Shown here one piece after another: positions 62,227-64,000 of a stretch of 64,000 bases of DNA. The translations under genes and the position numbers were made by a program. This DNA is from Pseudomonas sp. P8_241 (GTDB lineage Bacteria > Pseudomonadota > Gammaproteobacteria > Pseudomonadales > Pseudomonadaceae), in NCBI RefSeq assembly GCF_034008315.1, contig NZ_CP125377.1, positions 6,202,501 to 6,266,500 on the forward strand, written 5' to 3'. Below the pieces are notes generated by a model that saw only the letters and a list, made by a program, of their open reading frames with translations, was not told the DNA's origin and searched no databases. Position 1 is the stretch's first letter, and every line of letters starts with the position of its first letter.

Positions 62227-64000
62227 TTATTTGCGCAGCAGGCGCAAACCGTTGAACACCACCAACAGGCTCACGCCCATGTCGGCGAACACCGCCATCC
62301 ACATGGTAGCGAGCCCGGCGAAGGTTACCCCAAGAAAGATCGCTTTGATGACCAATGCCAGCGCAATGTTCTGCTTGAGGATGCTCGATGTTTGCCGCGA
62401 CAGGCGGATGAATGCCGGAATTTTGCGCAGATCGTCGTCCATGAGGGCAACGTCGGCGGTTTCAATCGCTGTGTCGGTACCGGCCGCCGCCATCGCGAAA
62501 CCGATCTCTGATCGCGCCAGTGCTGGAGCGTCGTTGATGCCGTCTCCGACCATTCCAACGTGATGACCCTGTGCATACAGGGCCTCGATGGCCTGCAACT
62601 TGTCGCTCGGCAGCAAATCGCCCCGGGCTTCATCGATGCCGACTTGCGCAGCGATTGCCCGGGCGGTATGAACGTTGTCGCCGGTGAGCATCAACGTCTT
62701 GATACCCAGATCATGCAACTGCTGGATCGCTTCGCGGCTGGACTCCTTGACGGTGTCGGCCACCGCAAACAGCGCCAAAGGGCCGGCTTGGTCGAGCAAC
62801 AGCACCACCGACTTGCCCTGTTTTTCCAGGGCGAACAGCTTTTCCTCCAGGGCTGGCGAACACAAGCCCAGTTCTTCGACCAGTCGATGATTGCCCAGAT
62901 GATACATCTGGCCGTTGATTTCGCCGCGCACGCCGCGCCCTCCCAGCGCTTCGAAGTTATCCACAGTGAGCACCGCAGAGTGTTTAACCACAGCCGCTGT
63001 GGCGATGGCCCGCGATACAGGATGATCCGAACGCCCGGCCAACGCCGCCGCAATGGCCGGGGCCGTCTCGTCGGCGGTGGGGTCCAGTGACAGGTAATCG
63101 GTCTGCACCGGCTTGCCGTGGGTGATCGTGCCGGTCTTGTCCAGCGCCAGGCAGTCGAGCTTGTAACCGCCCTCCAGATAGACACCGCCTTTCACCAGAA
63201 TGCCTTTGCGCGCCGCCGCTGCGAGGCCACTGACGATTGTCACCGGCGTGGAAATGACCAGCGCACACGGACAGGCCACCACCAGCAACACCAGCGCCCG
63301 GTAGATCCAGTCGAACCACAGCGCCCCCATGAACAGCGGCGGAATCACCGCCACCGCCAAGGCCAGGACAAACACTGCCGGGGTGTAGATTTTCGAGAAA
63401 CTGTCGACGAAACGCTGGGTCGGCGCCCGCGCGCCCTGGGCCTGTTCGACGGCGTGGATGATACGTGCCAGGGTCGAGTTGTCTGCGGCGGCAGTGACCG
63501 CATATTCCAGCGAACCCGCCTGATTGATGGTGCCGGCGAACACTTTGTCACCGACGGTTTTTTCCACCGGCAGACTTTCTCCGGTGATCGGCGCCTGATC
63601 GATGGTCGAGTTGCCGGACAGCACGTCACCGTCCAGACCAATGCGCTCGCCGGGGCGCACTCGCACCCGGGCTCCGAGCGCGATGGTTTTGACATCCTGT
63701 TCGCCCCAGCTCCCATCAGCCAGCAGTACGGTTGCCTGTTCCGGCGTCATTTGCATCAAGCCACTGATTGCGTTGCGCGCACGGTCCAGGGACCTGGCTT
63801 CGATCAATTCGGCCACAGTGAACAGGAACATCACCATCGCCGCTTCCGGCCACTGACCGATAAGGATTGCGCCGGTAACGGCGATGCTCATCAGTGCGTT
63901 GATGTTCAGGTTGAGGTTCTTGAGCGCGATCCAGCCCTTTTTATAAGTGCCGAGACCGCCACTGAGGATCGAGAGCAGCGCAATAATCGCCACCACCCAG
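62227..64000 (-). CDS. cadA: Zn/Cd/Pb-type P1B ATPase, C-terminal part (cut by window end)
   Basis: About 590 residues lacking the N-terminus, which lies beyond base 64000. It has the TGES actuator (APITGESLPVEKTVGDKVFA), the CPC metal site in ACPCALVISTPVTIVSGLA, the phosphorylated Asp in ALDKTGTITHGK, the HP motif in GRSDHPVSRAIA, the hinge MVGDGINDAPAL, and the last-span Lys/Asp region WMAVFADMGVSLLVVFNGLRLL typical of Zn/Cd pumps rather than Cu pumps. It exports divalent soft metals. No cadR-type MerR gene is inside the window. Confidence 0.92.
   Translation of the reverse strand, partial: WVVAIIALLSILSGGLGTYKKGWIALKNLNLNINALMSIAVTGAILIGQWPEAAMVMFLFTVAELIEARSLDRARNAISGLMQMTPEQATVLLADGSWGEQDVKTIALGARVRVRPGERIGLDGDVLSGNSTIDQAPITGESLPVEKTVGDKVFAGTINQAGSLEYAVTAAADNSTLARIIHAVEQAQGARAPTQRFVDSFSKIYTPAVFVLALAVAVIPPLFMGALWFDWIYRALVLLVVACPCALVISTPVTIVSGLAAAARKGILVKGGVYLEGGYKLDCLALDKTGTITHGKPVQTDYLSLDPTADETAPAIAAALAGRSDHPVSRAIATAAVVKHSAVLTVDNFEALGGRGVRGEINGQMYHLGNHRLVEELGLCSPALEEKLFALEKQGKSVVLLLDQAGPLALFAVADTVKESSREAIQQLHDLGIKTLMLTGDNVHTARAIAAQVGIDEARGDLLPSDKLQAIEALYAQGHHVGMVGDGINDAPALARSEIGFAMAAAGTDTAIETADVALMDDDLRKIPAFIRLSRQTSSILKQNIALALVIKAIFLGVTFAGLATMWMAVFADMGVSLLVVFNGLRLLRK

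Noticed and set aside
62227..64000. Copper-type P-type ATPase
   Set aside because: The CPC site is shared by both types, but the terminal membrane segments and overall sequence agree with the Zn/Cd/Pb group. The N-terminal metal domain that would decide it is outside the window.

Overview
The window is a chromosomal stretch of a fluorescent-group Pseudomonas, probably of the P. fluorescens / P. putida side of the genus. This rests on high-GC coding, Pseudomonas-type protein sequences throughout, dense Pseudomonas REP elements, and a gene order that from memory closely follows P. aeruginosa PAO1 from chpA/pilGHIJ down to folA, in reverse orientation and with insertions and losses. Almost everything is core housekeeping. 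No prophage, CRISPR array, integron or tRNA gene was recognised.

Layout. 1-4676 (minus): the type IV pilus chemosensory genes pilG, pilH, pilI, pilJ and the 5' part of chpA, without pilK. 5036-11044 (plus): gshB, tonB3-like, algH/yqgE, ruvX, pyrR, pyrB, pyrC'. 11138-13562: a TM2 protein, a NlpC/P60 hydrolase and pilT (no pilU beside it). 13619-20300 (plus): yggS, proC, yggT, metXS, metW, a DUF4426 protein, rdgB, hemW, a DUF3392 protein. 20420-22769 (minus): trmB, thiG, thiS, a DUF423 protein. 22844-27929: mtgA, then rpoH, ftsX, ftsE, ftsY on minus. 28273-34618 (plus): two tandem M16 metalloprotease gene pairs separated by rsmD. 34692-37534: a YheT-type hydrolase, an AraC regulator and a sulfurtransferase. 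37569-42072: the long-chain alcohol oxidation system laoR / laoB-laoC-laoA. 42188-46213: coaD, a ferredoxin, mutM, an HDOD protein and an RlmI-type methyltransferase. 46422-46880: a REP-associated tyrosine transposase (RAYT) framed by two REPINs. 47235-52495: ilvD, pchP, tcyP, folA. 52581-55320: an uncharacterised membrane protein plus GTPase pair (DUF2868/DUF3482). 55452-62210 (minus): an aminophosphonate cluster (LysR, three ABC transporter genes, FAD oxidoreductase, PhnZ-type HD oxygenase). 62227-64000 (minus): a Zn/Cd-type P-type ATPase, cut by the window end.

Most interesting: (1) a second, divergent M16 protease pair whose first gene has its Shine-Dalgarno buried in a strong hairpin; (2) an aminophosphonate uptake and oxidation operon with a PhnZ-like oxygenase that keeps its full metal-ligand set but has no hydroxylase partner; (3) LaoC as a possible Tat carrier for the leaderless GMC dehydrogenase LaoA, with a 28-bp near-perfect palindrome as probable LaoR operator; (4) the RAYT gene with matching REPINs on both sides and two related copies elsewhere; (5) a reduced twitching gene set (no pilK, no pilU at their usual places); (6) a conserved-looking membrane protein/GTPase operon of unknown role.

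REP-type inverted repeats sit in many intergenic gaps and fall into four arm types, all containing GTAGGAGC: A (arm GAGCGAGC..GCTCGCGATG), B (GAGCCGGCTTGCTGGCGATG), C (GAGCTGGCTTGCCAGCGA) and D (GAGCTGCCGCAGGCTGCGAT). Type D pairs end in A/T runs and probably double as transcription terminators.
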